From: JALZKA01 sp963715405
GTDB lineage: Bacteria; Actinomycetota; Thermoleophilia; Solirubrobacterales; 70-9
Length of the DNA: 64,000 bases
NCBI GenBank assembly: GCA_963715405.1
Contig: OY970239.1
Span: 744,001-808,000 of the forward strand
Reading direction: 5' to 3'
Part shown: piece by piece, positions 47,808 to 56,492 of the stretch
Layout of the letters: every line of letters starts with the position of its first letter
Numbering within the stretch: the first letter of the stretch is position 1
Made by a program: the position numbers and the translations under genes
Notes under the pieces: model-generated
What the model was told of the DNA's origin: nothing
The model's input: only the letters and a program-made list of their open reading frames with translations
Databases searched by the model: none

Positions 47808-48740
47808 CCAGTGAGCGGGTTTTCAGAAAGCGTCCGACTGCGTGAGGTTGGTCCGCGCGATGGCTTTCAGAACGAGCCGGAGACGATCGCGACCGCGGAC
47901 AAGGTCCGCCTGATCGACTTGCTCGGCGCGGCTGGGTACAAGCGAATCGAACTTACCTCGTTCGTCCGCCCCGACATCGTGCCGCAGCTTGCCGACGCAA
48001 ACGACGTGCTCGATGCGTACGAGAAGCTCGAGGGCGTCGCCTACTCGGTGCTCATCCCCAACGAGAAGGGACTCGACAACGCCCTTGAGCGGCGTGAGCG
48101 CTTCGACGAGGCGAACCTCTTCCTGTCCGCGTCCGAGACCCACAACCAGCGCAACGTGAACCGCTCGGTCGAAGAGTCCCTGAGCGGCCTCGAGCGGGTG
48201 ATCGAGCGTGCGCTCGCCGACGGCCTTCGCTGCGAGGGCGTGATCTCAACGTCGTTCGGCTGTCCCTACGAGGGGCACGTACCCCCTGAGCGCGTGTTCG
48301 AGATCGCGGAGCGCCTGATAGGTGTGGGCTGCGAGGAGATCGCGTTCGGCGACACGACCGGGATGGCGAACCCGCGCCAGGTTGCGGACTTCTTCGCCCG
48401 GGCAAGAAACCGCCTTGACGGAGTCGAGCTGACCGCGCACTTTCACAACACACGAGGTCAGGGGCTGGCCAACGTCCTCGCTGCGCTCGAGCAAGGCATC
48501 GACTCGTTCGAGTCCGCGTTCGGCGAGCTGGGCGGTTGCCCGGTGCCGCCAGGCTCAACGGGAAATATCTCGTCCGAGGACCTCGTCTCGATGCTCGAGG
48601 AGATGGGCGTCGAGACGGGGGTCGACCTCGAGCGGTTGATCGAAGCTTCCCGCGAGGCGCAGGACGTATTGGGAAGGCCGCTGGGCGCTCACGTGCTCAA
48701 CGCCGGACCTGTGGACTGGCACATAAACATCGAGAGCTAG
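47805..48740 (+). CDS. Hydroxymethylglutaryl-CoA lyase-like (HMGL family)
   Basis: Predicted lyase that cleaves 3-hydroxy-3-methylglutaryl-CoA to acetyl-CoA + acetoacetate, as in leucine breakdown. The 311 residues begin with LREVGPRDGFQNEP, the TIM-barrel metal site, followed by IELTSFVRPDIVPQ, the loop SFGCPYEGHV with the conserved Cys, GDTTGMANP and GGCPVPPGSTGN near the C-terminus. TTG 47805, with a -10 box 7 bases upstream, fits a leaderless start; GTG 47811 is the alternative. The acetoacetate could feed the acetoacetyl-CoA synthetase encoded at 61404. Confidence 0.88.
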   Translation: MPVSGFSESVRLREVGPRDGFQNEPETIATADKVRLIDLLGAAGYKRIELTSFVRPDIVPQLADANDVLDAYEKLEGVAYSVLIPNEKGLDNALERRERFDEANLFLSASETHNQRNVNRSVEESLSGLERVIERALADGLRCEGVISTSFGCPYEGHVPPERVFEIAERLIGVGCEEIAFGDTTGMANPRQVADFFARARNRLDGVELTAHFHNTRGQGLANVLAALEQGIDSFESAFGELGGCPVPPGSTGNISSEDLVSMLEEMGVETGVDLERLIEASREAQDVLGRPLGAHVLNAGPVDWHINIES

Positions 48741-48749
48741 GAGAGCGAG

Positions 48750-49181
48750 ATGCCGAAGCGCACAGCGACAGCGAAATGGGAAGGCAACGTGATGGAAGGG
48801 ACCGGCACGATCGGGCTTGGAAGCGGGGCCTGGGAGGGCCCCTATTCGGCGCGCTCGCGCTATGAGGACGCACCCGAGTCGAACCCCGAGGAGCTCCTCG
48901 CAGCCGCCCACGCAGGGTGCTTCACAATGGCGCTTGCCCTGATCCTCGGCATGGCCGAGCACTCGCCGGAGTCGCTCGACACGGAGGCGGTGGTTCATCT
49001 GCGCCAAAAGGAGGGTGGCTTCAATATTCCCCAGATTGACCTCACTGTGCGAGGCAAAGTCCCCGGAATCGATCAAGCGGAGTTCGAGAAGCTGGCCGGC
49101 AGAGCGAAGAAGCACTGCCCGCTCTCGAAGGCGCTCGCCAGCGTGGACGAGATCACCCTCGACGCGCAGCTCGAATCATGA
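48750..49181 (+). CDS. OsmC/Ohr-family peroxiredoxin-like protein
   Basis: A 143-residue OsmC-type protein that reduces organic hydroperoxides. The first redox Cys is in AAAHAGCFTMAL (about residue 55) and the second in RAKKHCPLSKAL (about 122); both are present, so activity is plausible. The glycine-rich N-terminal KWEGNVMEGTGTI is typical. An AGGAGAGCGAG ribosome site precedes ATG 48750. It overlaps the next small gene by ATGA. Confidence 0.9.
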   Translation: MPKRTATAKWEGNVMEGTGTIGLGSGAWEGPYSARSRYEDAPESNPEELLAAAHAGCFTMALALILGMAEHSPESLDTEAVVHLRQKEGGFNIPQIDLTVRGKVPGIDQAEFEKLAGRAKKHCPLSKALASVDEITLDAQLES

Positions 49182-49555
49182 GGAGCGACGTCTTCAGGCG
49201 CGCCGCGGAGGCCAAGGACTTCTCCCTGGTCTCGGACCTCTTCGCGGAAGACGTCACGTTCCGGAGTCCGGTCGTCTACAAGCCGTACGATGGCCGCGAG
49301 GCTTTGGAGGTGGTGCTGGGGGCGGTCGTGAAGATCTTCCAGGACTTCCGCTACACCGACCAGATCGAGCAGGACGACACCGCGATGCTCATCTTCGAGG
49401 CTCGCGTGGGCGAGCGGGAGATTCAGGGCGTGGACATCTTGCGTTTCGACGACGAGGGCAGGATCTGCGAGCTGATGGTGATGGTCAGGCCGATGAGCGG
49501 GATGTACGCCCTCGCGGAGGAGATGAAGCAGATGCTTGAGGTCACCGGCGCGTAG
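49178..49555 (+). CDS. SnoaL/NTF2-like domain protein
   Basis: A 125-residue protein of NTF2-like fold: helix DVFRRAAEAKDFSLVSDLF, strands VTFRSPVVYKPYDG and TAMLIFEARVGERE, then a strand ELMVMVRPMSGMY. The family is too diverse to assign a function. It is co-translated with the OsmC gene through the ATGA overlap, suggesting a role with oxidised lipids, which is only a guess. Confidence 0.75.
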   Translation: MRSDVFRRAAEAKDFSLVSDLFAEDVTFRSPVVYKPYDGREALEVVLGAVVKIFQDFRYTDQIEQDDTAMLIFEARVGEREIQGVDILRFDDEGRICELMVMVRPMSGMYALAEEMKQMLEVTGA

Positions 49556-49614
49556 GGCCGCGTTACGCTGGCGCTTCGCTTTTCGAGCTAAAGTCGAAGG
49601 AGATAGGCACCTAC

Positions 49615-50505
49615 ATGGAGATCAAGTCGGTTGGCGTCGTCGGATGCGGGCTCATGGGCCATGGAATCGCCCAGGTCTGCGCGCAGAACGGCGGCTGGGA
49701 CGTCGTCGTCACGGACATCGCCCCCGAGCAGCTCGAGAAGGGCATGGCGAAGGTCGAGAAGCAACTCGCCCGCGCCGTCGAGAAGGGCAAGCTGGAGCAG
49801 GCCGACGCGGACGCCGTCCGCGAGCGGATCACGACAACAGGGGACAAGTCGGACTTTGCGGACTGCGACCTCGTGATCGAGGCGATCACCGAGGATCTCT
49901 CTCAAAAGCTCGAGCTGTGGAAGGAGCTTGACGGGATTGTCAAGGACGACGCGCTCTTTGCCACGAACACCTCTTCGCTCTCGGTGGCAGAGCAGGCCAG
50001 CGTTACTGGGCGGGCGGACCGGTTCCTGGGCCTCCACTTCTTCAACCCCGCACAGGTGATGCCGCTTCTCGAGGTTGTCAACGCCGATGGGACCGACGAT
50101 GAGACGGTCAGGGCCGGCTTCGCTTTCGGCGAAAAGCTCGGGAAGACCACGGTCGCGGCGGGCGACAACCGCGGGTTCATCGTAAATCGCTTGCTCGTCC
50201 CTTACATGCTGGATGCCATCAACGCGTACGAGGCCGGCGTGGGCTCGATCGAGGACATCGACGCCGGGATGATGGCCGGCGCCAGCCACCCGATGGGGCC
50301 GATCACGCTCGCCGACTTCGTCGGCCTTGACACGCTGGCCTCGATCGCGAGCGTGATGGAGGACGCGTACGGCGAAGGGCGCTTCGCGGCGCCTCCGACC
50401 TTGCAAACGCTCGTCGATGCGGGGCACTACGGGCGCAAGTCCGGGCGCGGCTACTACGACTATTCAGGCGACAAGCCCGTCGCTGCTGATCCGAAGGAAG
50501 GCTAA
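49615..50505 (+). CDS. 3-hydroxybutyryl-CoA dehydrogenase
   Basis: NAD(P)-linked enzyme interconverting acetoacetyl-CoA and 3-hydroxybutyryl-CoA. The 296 residues contain the nucleotide loop GCGLMGHGIAQ (about 8-18), the CoA-binding NTSSLSV and the catalytic His in LGLHFFNPAQVM (about 141), with the C-terminal dimer domain DAINAYEAGVGSIEDID and PMGPITLADFVGLD. This is the FadB/Hbd family. It is a plausible source of crotonyl-CoA for Ccr through a hydratase not seen here. An AAGGAG sequence precedes ATG 49615. Confidence 0.92.
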   Translation: MEIKSVGVVGCGLMGHGIAQVCAQNGGWDVVVTDIAPEQLEKGMAKVEKQLARAVEKGKLEQADADAVRERITTTGDKSDFADCDLVIEAITEDLSQKLELWKELDGIVKDDALFATNTSSLSVAEQASVTGRADRFLGLHFFNPAQVMPLLEVVNADGTDDETVRAGFAFGEKLGKTTVAAGDNRGFIVNRLLVPYMLDAINAYEAGVGSIEDIDAGMMAGASHPMGPITLADFVGLDTLASIASVMEDAYGEGRFAAPPTLQTLVDAGHYGRKSGRGYYDYSGDKPVAADPKEG

Positions 50506-50512
50506 GACGGCG

Positions 50513-51310
50513 ATGGAGACAGGAGAAAGCCGTACCCCTGCCTCCGGGGGCCCGAACCTGAGCGGCGAGGAGATCCGGCGGGCGAGCTTCCCGCAGGCGC
50601 TTCGCGGATACGACCGGGAGGCGGTGCACGACCTGCTCGACCGGGTCGCCGACTGGGTTGAAGGCACGGCAGGCGCCGTCGCGAGCGCCACCCCCGGCAT
50701 GCGCGAAGAGCTCGCGAAGGTCGGCGAGCGCACCGCCGGCATCCTCACGGCGGCCGAGGAGGCGGCGTCGAATCTCCGTCAGGAGGCAAAGGAGTACGCC
50801 GAGCGCATCCGCGCCGATGCCGAGGACGAGTCGCGGGAGGCCCGCCTCAACGCGAGCCAGCGGATGGACGAGATGGTCGCCGAGGCGGAAACCAAGGCGC
50901 AGCGCATCATCGACGACGCCATGGCGAGGCGCCGCCAGCTGAACCAGGCGATCTCGAGCTTGGTCGAACGGCGCGACGAGATCGCCGCGGATGCGGCGAA
51001 GCTGGCCGAGGAGCTACTCCACGCGGTTGAAGAGCTGCGCGTGCCGGATCCACGCGACGACGATGCCGGGGTGGAGGAGGATTCCGGCGAAATCCTGGTC
51101 GCCGAGGAGTCGAGCGACGAGTTGGCGGTCGAAGCTGAGCCGAGCGAGGAGTTAGCGGTCGAACCCGCCTCCGGAGAGGAGACACCAGATCGTGCGTCCG
51201 ACCCGGAGTTCGACCAGACAGCCGTCATCGAGCCCGATGAATTTCAGGGTCCGTCGAAGCTCTTGGTTGATCCAGACGAGGAGACCCCCCCGCGCGGCGT
51301 GCCTAGATAG
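50513..51310 (+). CDS. DivIVA-domain coiled-coil protein
   Basis: A 265-residue cytoplasmic protein. The N-terminus has the DivIVA-like motif (IRRASFPQALRGYDREAVHDLLDRV, about residues 22-46), a membrane-curvature or cell-pole targeting segment. A coiled coil follows (about 60-175, with AEDESREARLNASQRMDEM and repeated Glu/Arg heptads), then an acidic, repeat-rich tail with SEELAVE-type repeats. In actinobacteria such proteins organise growth or division. The start is ATG 50513, 8 bases after the hydroxybutyryl-CoA dehydrogenase gene. Confidence 0.78.
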   Translation: METGESRTPASGGPNLSGEEIRRASFPQALRGYDREAVHDLLDRVADWVEGTAGAVASATPGMREELAKVGERTAGILTAAEEAASNLRQEAKEYAERIRADAEDESREARLNASQRMDEMVAEAETKAQRIIDDAMARRRQLNQAISSLVERRDEIAADAAKLAEELLHAVEELRVPDPRDDDAGVEEDSGEILVAEESSDELAVEAEPSEELAVEPASGEETPDRASDPEFDQTAVIEPDEFQGPSKLLVDPDEETPPRGVPR

Positions 51311-52664
51311 GCGCGACCTCGGCGGCAGCGCGCCGGCCTGATGTGATCGCGCCGTCGATGTATCCGTTCCACACGGTCGCCGTCTCGGTGCCCGCCCAGT
51401 GGATCCGGCCGACCGGCTCGCGCAATGCCGGGCCGAAGTCGGTCCAGCCGCTTGGGCCGAACGCGCCCGAGTAGCAGCCGCGCGACCACCGCTCGGCAGC
51501 CCAGTTTCGCTCGACGTAGCCGCTCGGGCTCGCCGCCTTCGATCCGAAGAGCCGCGCGAACACGCGGACGACCTCCGCCCGCCGCTCTTCGACGCTCGCT
51601 GAGCCCCAGCGGCGGGCGGCGCGGCCGTCGAGGAAGCCGAGCAGTACGCCTGGAGAGCCATCGGGCGGCGAGTTGTCGAAGATCGCGTTGACCGAGCCTC
51701 CGTCGGATACGCCTGACCCCGAAAGACCGTCGGCGCGCCAGAACGGCTCGTCGTAGATGGCCATGCACTTGATGATCGCTCCCTGCGGCATGCGCTGGGT
51801 CAGCTGATCTCGCTTTGGCGGCAGCTCCGGCTCGAAGTCGATTCGCGCCGACAGAGTGGGGGAGAGGGCGACGATTACGCGCTCGGCCTCGACGGCGACT
51901 GCATCCGTCTCGATCTGAACGCCGGCGCCCGTGCCCTCGATCCGCCGAGCGGGGGCCTCGAGGAGAACCCGCTCGCCCAGCTCCTCGGCCATCTTGATCG
52001 CAACCAGCTGCGAGCCGCCTACGAATCGCGAGTCCTGCGCGCCACCCTGGGTGTCCACGAGCGAGTCGAACCCGCCCGCCGAGTGGACGTAGAAGAGGAC
52101 GTGGAGTAGCGACACGTCCTCGGGCTCGGTGCCGAAGACGCTTCGAATCGCGAGCCGAACGAGCATCCGCGCGCCGCCCGAGGGCGCGTTGCGGCCCATC
52201 CATTCTCCGAAGGTGATGCGGTCCCAGCGGGTTGCTCGCCGGGCGCCCCATGGCGCGTCGAGCGGAACCTGGCGGGCCATGGTGTTCAACCGGCGCCTGA
52301 CCCATTCGACTTGGGCGAGCACGGCGGGGTTGATGCGCGGGATCGTGCCGGAGTATCGGCTGACAGCGCCCCGGTACTCGATGACGTTCTCCCCTTCGAC
52401 ATGGGTGGGGAAGGTGGCCACGCCCATGCGCCCGGCCATGCCGAGGAGCGCATGCTGCGTTGGGCCGACCCACTGCCCTCCCACCTCGACCACCTTGCCG
52501 TCTGCGATCTCGTGGTTGAGAACGCGGCCGCCGACGCGATCCCGTGCCTCGAGGACCACGCAGTCCACGCCACGTTCGGTCAGGTCAAGTGCGGCGGCGA
52601 GCCCAGCGAACCCGGCTCCCACGATCGCGACCTGGGTGGTTCGTGTCGCTTGCGCGCCGCTCAC
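51303..52664 (-). CDS. Flavin monoamine oxidase-family protein
   Basis: A 453-residue FAD amine oxidase-like enzyme. The FAD loop is VAIVGAGFAGLAAA (about 12-25), followed by VLEARDRVGGRV (about 37-48) and GGQWVGPTQ. The C-terminal GRIHWAGTETATVWNGYIDGAI segment contacts the flavin. It probably oxidises an amine, giving aldehyde, ammonia and peroxide, but related proteins act on carotenoids or prenyl compounds. Start GTG 52664 has TAGGGT 7 bases upstream. Its 3' end overlaps the DivIVA-like gene by 8 bases. Confidence 0.88.
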   Translation of the reverse strand: MSGAQATRTTQVAIVGAGFAGLAAALDLTERGVDCVVLEARDRVGGRVLNHEIADGKVVEVGGQWVGPTQHALLGMAGRMGVATFPTHVEGENVIEYRGAVSRYSGTIPRINPAVLAQVEWVRRRLNTMARQVPLDAPWGARRATRWDRITFGEWMGRNAPSGGARMLVRLAIRSVFGTEPEDVSLLHVLFYVHSAGGFDSLVDTQGGAQDSRFVGGSQLVAIKMAEELGERVLLEAPARRIEGTGAGVQIETDAVAVEAERVIVALSPTLSARIDFEPELPPKRDQLTQRMPQGAIIKCMAIYDEPFWRADGLSGSGVSDGGSVNAIFDNSPPDGSPGVLLGFLDGRAARRWGSASVEERRAEVVRVFARLFGSKAASPSGYVERNWAAERWSRGCYSGAFGPSGWTDFGPALREPVGRIHWAGTETATVWNGYIDGAITSGRRAAAEVAPI

Positions 52665-52691
52665 CCTTTCAACCCTAGACTTTGCGCCGTG
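52662..52691. promoter_or_regulatory. Overlapping divergent leaderless promoters
   Basis: TAGACT (52676-52681, plus) lies 7 bases before GTG 52689. TAGGGT (52677-52672, minus) lies 7 bases before GTG 52664. The two -10 boxes overlap and only 24 bases separate the GTG starts, so one polymerase should exclude the other. Confidence 0.65.
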
Positions 52692-54227
52692 AGCGAGACG
52701 ACCGAGGGATCGCAGTTGAGCGACGCGCTCGATGCTGCGCTGGCCGGCGGACCCGAGCGCCATCACGCCAAGACGGCTGAGCAGGGCAAGCTCCCGGTGC
52801 GCGAGCGGGTGGGGCGGCTCGTGGACCCCGATTCGCTCTCTGAAGAAGCCCTTCTCGCCAACTGGGAGGGCGACGGGCTTGGCGCCGACGGCGTCGTCAC
52901 GGGCCTCGCCCGGATCGCGGGGCGACCAGTCGCGCTGATGGCGAACGATCCGACGGTGAAGGCGGGCTCATGGGGTCCCAAGACCGTCGAGAAGATCCTT
53001 CGCATCCAGGAGCGGGCGCTGAAGCTCGAGGTGCCGATGGTCTACCTCGTGGATTCGGCGGGAGCGCGCATCACCGAGCAGGTGCGGATGTTCCCGGGCC
53101 GGCGCGGGGCGGGACGCATCTTCTACAACGAGGTGCGCATGTCGGGGCGGGTGCCCCAGGTCTGCATCCTCTTTGGGCCTTCCGCCGCCGGAGGCGCCTA
53201 TATCCCGGCTTTCTGCGACGTCGTGATCATGCGCGAGGGCAACGCTTCGATGTACCTGGGTTCGCCGCGCATGGCCGAGATGGTGATCGGCGAGAAGGTC
53301 TCGCTGGAGGAGATGGGTGGCGCCAAGATGCACACCGGCGTCTCGGGCTGCGGGCACTTCCTCGCGAAGTCGGATGAGGACGCGATCGACCTGGCCAAGC
53401 GCTACCTCTCCTACATGCCGGAGAGTTGGCGCTCCGAGCCGCCGTCCGCGCCTCCTGCCGAGCCGGGCTCGGAAGAGAAGCCTTCTGAGATCATCCCTGC
53501 GGACGAGAAGACTTCGTTCGACATCAAGGACCTGATCGCCGCGCTAATCGATGCGGACTCGTTTTGCGAGGTCCATCAGCGCTGGGCGAAGGAGCTCGTG
53601 GTCGGCTACGCCCGGCTCGAGGGACGAGTCGTCGGCATCGTCGCCAACCAGCCGCGGCAGAAGGGCGGCGTCCTCTTCGTTGATTCGGCCGACAAGGCGG
53701 CGCGCTTCATCTCGACCTGCAACGCGTTCAACATCCCCCTTCTATTCCTGGCCGACGTGCCGGGCTTCATGATCGGCACCGAGGTCGAGCGCCAGGGCAT
53801 CATCCGCCACGGCGCGAAGATGATCTCGGCGGTCTCCGAGGCAACCGTGCCGAAGCTCTCGGTGATCGTTCGCAAGGCCTATGGCGCGGGCCTATACGCG
53901 ATGGCGGGCCCGGCCTTCGAGCCCGACGCGACGATCGCCCTGCCGGGCGCGAAGATCGCCGTGATGGGCGCCGAGGCTGCGATCAACGCGGTCTTCCTCA
54001 ACCAGATCCAGGCGATCTCAGACGAAGAGGAGCGGGCGGAGTTCGTGCGCGCGAAGCGCGAGGAGTACTCGGCCGACATCGACATCCTCCATCTTGCGTC
54101 AGAGCTCGTGGTCGACGCCGTGATCGAGCCGGACGACCTCCGCGCGGAGCTGATCCGGCGCTTCGCCCTGGCCGAGCGCCGCGACCGAGGCTTCACCGAG
54201 CGCCGCAACCCGATCACGCCGGCCTAG
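52689..54227 (+). CDS. Acyl-CoA carboxylase carboxyltransferase (propionyl-CoA carboxylase beta-like)
   Basis: A 512-residue carboxyltransferase that moves a carboxyl group from biotin to an acyl-CoA. The N half has VRERVGRLVDPDSL and PSAAGGAYIPAFCD; the C half has NQPRQKGGVLFVDSADKAARF and IRHGAKMISAVSEATVPKL, which form the two crotonase-like lobes. It would give methylmalonyl-CoA from propionyl-CoA if of the PCC type, but substrate specificity cannot be read here. No biotin carboxylase subunit is in the window. Its promoter overlaps that of the divergent amine oxidase gene. Confidence 0.9.
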   Translation: MSETTEGSQLSDALDAALAGGPERHHAKTAEQGKLPVRERVGRLVDPDSLSEEALLANWEGDGLGADGVVTGLARIAGRPVALMANDPTVKAGSWGPKTVEKILRIQERALKLEVPMVYLVDSAGARITEQVRMFPGRRGAGRIFYNEVRMSGRVPQVCILFGPSAAGGAYIPAFCDVVIMREGNASMYLGSPRMAEMVIGEKVSLEEMGGAKMHTGVSGCGHFLAKSDEDAIDLAKRYLSYMPESWRSEPPSAPPAEPGSEEKPSEIIPADEKTSFDIKDLIAALIDADSFCEVHQRWAKELVVGYARLEGRVVGIVANQPRQKGGVLFVDSADKAARFISTCNAFNIPLLFLADVPGFMIGTEVERQGIIRHGAKMISAVSEATVPKLSVIVRKAYGAGLYAMAGPAFEPDATIALPGAKIAVMGAEAAINAVFLNQIQAISDEEERAEFVRAKREEYSADIDILHLASELVVDAVIEPDDLRAELIRRFALAERRDRGFTERRNPITPA

Positions 54228-54881
54228 GTGGGGCAGCTAGGGGTCATTCTCGGAAGCGGCGCGGCAGGGCTCGTCTCGTCGGGTGACGGGGTCGGGGTCG
54301 TTGACCGCCACGGCGATCCGTACGTCCTTCCACACCTCCTCGACCATGAGGCCAATCTGCGAGCGCTCGCCGATGAGGGCTGTGACCGCGTGTTGGGAAT
54401 CGCGTCCGTCGGCGGGCTTCGGCCCGACCTCGGCCCGGGCACCTATCTCGTTCCCGACGACTTCATCGCTTTGGACATCGGCGCCGTGACGAGCCTCGAC
54501 TCGTTCGAGGCGCATCGCGTCGCCCGTTTTGACGAGGAGTGGCGGCGGGAGGTGGTCGATGCGCTGAGGGCTGCCACGCACGTAGAGGACGGCGGCGTCT
54601 ACTGGCAGGCCGCCGGGCCACGGCTGGAGAACGCGGCGGAGGTGCGGTTGATCGCCGAGCACGCGCACGTGGTCGGCATGACGGTCGCCTCGGAGTGCAT
54701 CGTCGCGGGCGAGCTCGGCCTGCCGTATGCAGCGCTCTGCGTCGTCGACAACCTCGCGAATGGGGTCACGACCCAGGCGCTGACCGCGGAGGACGTGCGA
54801 AAGGGCCAGGCCGAGCACCGGCCCGAGCTCCAGGCCGTGCTCGCGTCGGCGATTGTGACTTTGACGAAGCGTCGCACCTAG
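54228..54881 (+). CDS. Purine nucleoside phosphorylase / MTA phosphorylase-like protein
   Basis: A 217-residue protein of the PNP/UDP phosphorylase family. The N-terminal VILGSGAAGLVSS fits the phosphate loop, GIASVGGLRPDLGPGTYLVP the purine site, and VGMTVASECIVAGELGLPYAALCVVDNLANG carries the Met-Ser/Glu stretch of trimeric phosphorylases. It is about 40 residues shorter than typical MTA phosphorylase. GTG 54228 follows the carboxylase stop directly. With the MTA/SAH deaminase at 59056 it may recycle methylthioadenosine. Confidence 0.82.
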   Translation: MGQLGVILGSGAAGLVSSGDGVGVVDRHGDPYVLPHLLDHEANLRALADEGCDRVLGIASVGGLRPDLGPGTYLVPDDFIALDIGAVTSLDSFEAHRVARFDEEWRREVVDALRAATHVEDGGVYWQAAGPRLENAAEVRLIAEHAHVVGMTVASECIVAGELGLPYAALCVVDNLANGVTTQALTAEDVRKGQAEHRPELQAVLASAIVTLTKRRT

Positions 54882-55132
54882 CCCCACGACACCCGACAGC
54901 CTCATCGAGGCCTTCGAGTGATTGCTGAGTCCACCTCTTGAACCAGGGCCTGCCGACCGCCGCGTCGAACACGCGGTAGCCAAGTCGGCGAGGCTCCATT
55001 AGGTACGCCTGATGCCGATAGGAGGACACGGCGATGAAGTGTGGCAGCTGTCCAAGCGCGCCGGGCAAGCCTGCACAGCCGTGGACGCTTTGCATGAAAG
55101 CACCTAAGCCAGGAGATGCGGAACTGCCGCGT
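54882..55132. other. Intergenic stretch with a possible gene remnant
   Basis: 251 bases with no convincing gene. On the minus strand a frame from ATG 55095 encodes protein-like sequence (PHFIAVSSYRHQAYL, then RLGYRVFDAAVGRPW and LEGLDEAVGC) that then runs antisense into the phosphorylase gene. It has no Shine-Dalgarno or clear -10 box. A decayed C-terminal fragment of an unknown gene is possible. No hairpin or repeat was seen. Confidence 0.4.
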
Positions 55133-56194
55133 CTACGAGTCGCCAGCGGCCTTTGCGACCCGCAGCGCGTCATTGCCACGCTTGATCATCGAGATAGCCG
55201 TGTCTCCGGGCGCGAACCTACTCAGGCCGTAGCTCATCGATGCGCCTGCATACGCCTTGCCGAAGGCTTGCTGGATATCGCCTGCGACCCGCTCGGCCTG
55301 GTCGGCGTCGATGCCCGGGAGGGCGGAAACGAACTCGTCGCCGCCGATTCGGACCACTGGGTCATAGGAGCGCAGACGGGTTCTCATCGCCCCTGCAAAG
55401 GCTTGGAGAAGGCAATCTCCTTCGCCATGGCCCACCTTGTCGTTGATTCGCTTTAGTCCGTCGACGTCGAAGTAGAGGAAGACCAGTCGGGCTCCGCTTC
55501 GCTCGGCACGGTCAATCTCGTGCTGCAAGACGACTCGGCCCAGCCTCGAGCGGTAAAAGCCGGTGAGGTCATCCATCTCGGCTCGATGGACTTCTGCCAA
55601 TGCGTGCACTCGGTCCTCGCCCGCGCGCTTTCGGTCCTCGGCAGCGCGTTTTCGGTCCTCGGCAGCGCGTTTTCGATCCTCAGCTGCCGTAGCTCGCGCC
55701 CTCGAAGCGAGGCCTCCCGAGCGTTCGAACTCCCGGTCGTGTTGATCGGAGGCCGCATCGCGGAGCTCGGCAGTGCGATCCCGGACTTGGGCCTGCATGT
55801 CCCGAAGCTCGGCTACCTCGTCGCGCTTGGCTGCATTCTCCGCTCGGGCGAGCATCGATCCTGAGCGCAGCCCCGCCCGCGCCTGGCGTGCTTCGCTGGT
55901 CTGGGATCGCTTCTCCTCTGAGGCCGCGTGGGCTGAGCGCATCCGCTCGGAATCCCTGAACCTGCCAAGTTCGCGATCGGAAGCTGCCTGGTCTTGATCA
56001 GACGCCGCCTGGTCTTGATCAGATCGAGCCTGGTCCTGCTCTGCGAGCAACTGATCGGAGTCTGCGAGCGTCTGGTCGGTGTCTGCGAGGTCTTGATCCG
56101 TCTCAGCAGCTCTCCGTTCGACCTCAGCGGACTCGGGCTCTCCGGGCCCCGCCGCGCCTAAAACGTCGGGTGGGTGGCCGTTCTCCTTTTTCAC
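55133..56194 (-). CDS. GGDEF-domain diguanylate cyclase with heptad-repeat coiled coil
   Basis: A 353-residue protein predicted to make cyclic di-GMP. Residues 30-190 are soluble and highly repetitive: SDQDQAA-type heptads (about 50-75) and three AEDRKRA units (about 174-194), encoded by tandem 21-base repeats, which predict a long coiled coil. The C-terminal GGDEF domain (about 205-350) has the intact active loop RIGGDEFVS and the substrate region FLYFDVDGLKRIND. There is no membrane anchor, so a cytosolic dimer is likely. The repeats may set the signalling rod length. Confidence 0.85.
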   Translation of the reverse strand: MKKENGHPPDVLGAAGPGEPESAEVERRAAETDQDLADTDQTLADSDQLLAEQDQARSDQDQAASDQDQAASDRELGRFRDSERMRSAHAASEEKRSQTSEARQARAGLRSGSMLARAENAAKRDEVAELRDMQAQVRDRTAELRDAASDQHDREFERSGGLASRARATAAEDRKRAAEDRKRAAEDRKRAGEDRVHALAEVHRAEMDDLTGFYRSRLGRVVLQHEIDRAERSGARLVFLYFDVDGLKRINDKVGHGEGDCLLQAFAGAMRTRLRSYDPVVRIGGDEFVSALPGIDADQAERVAGDIQQAFGKAYAGASMSYGLSRFAPGDTAISMIKRGNDALRVAKAAGDS

Positions 56195-56492
56195 GGATGC
56201 TCAATTCTCGTCCTCTCTCTTTGTGTGCCGCTCACAGGCGAGAGAAGGGCGAGAGAGACCCACGGCGGCTATCTACATCGTAGACGGCCTGGGAGGTCAG
56301 CGCCCCGGTAGGTCGCACTTAGGCGCTTTGGACTGCCATGAAGAAAACGCCTCCTCGGTGACACGATCGTCGTGTTCACCGAAAACCGAGCACCAAGGAG
56401 GCGCTCACATGTTGCACGCCGGACTCGAAAAGCGCCTAGTCGCTTTGCATGGAAAGCGGCACCCTTTTTCGACGAGCCGGGATACTGGGGCG
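56195..56492. other. Intergenic region, 298 bases
   Basis: No gene is supported here. It holds a GA-rich stretch (56225-56260), a structured block that may be an IS110 5' remnant (56341-56428), and a hairpin CGCTTT/AAAGCG (56440-56457) whose sequence recurs upstream of the second SnoaL-like gene. The -10 box of the first SnoaL-like gene closes it. Confidence 0.5.
56341..56428 (+). mobile_element. Possible degraded IS110-family left end
   Basis: ATG 56409 begins M-L-H-A-G-L-E, close to the conserved M-L-H-A-G-L-D start of actinobacterial IS110 transposases, after which similarity stops. Upstream is a stretch of inverted repeats: CGCCTCCT (56348-56355) with AGGAGGCG (56396-56403), and GGTGACACGA with TCGTGTTCACC inside it. 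IS110 elements place a structured guide (bridge) RNA here. The identification rests on memory of the family and a short match. Confidence 0.4.

Noticed and set aside
55620..56080. CRISPR-like repeat array
   Set aside because: The 21-base repeats are contiguous, in frame and encode coiled-coil heptads; there are no spacers and no cas genes.
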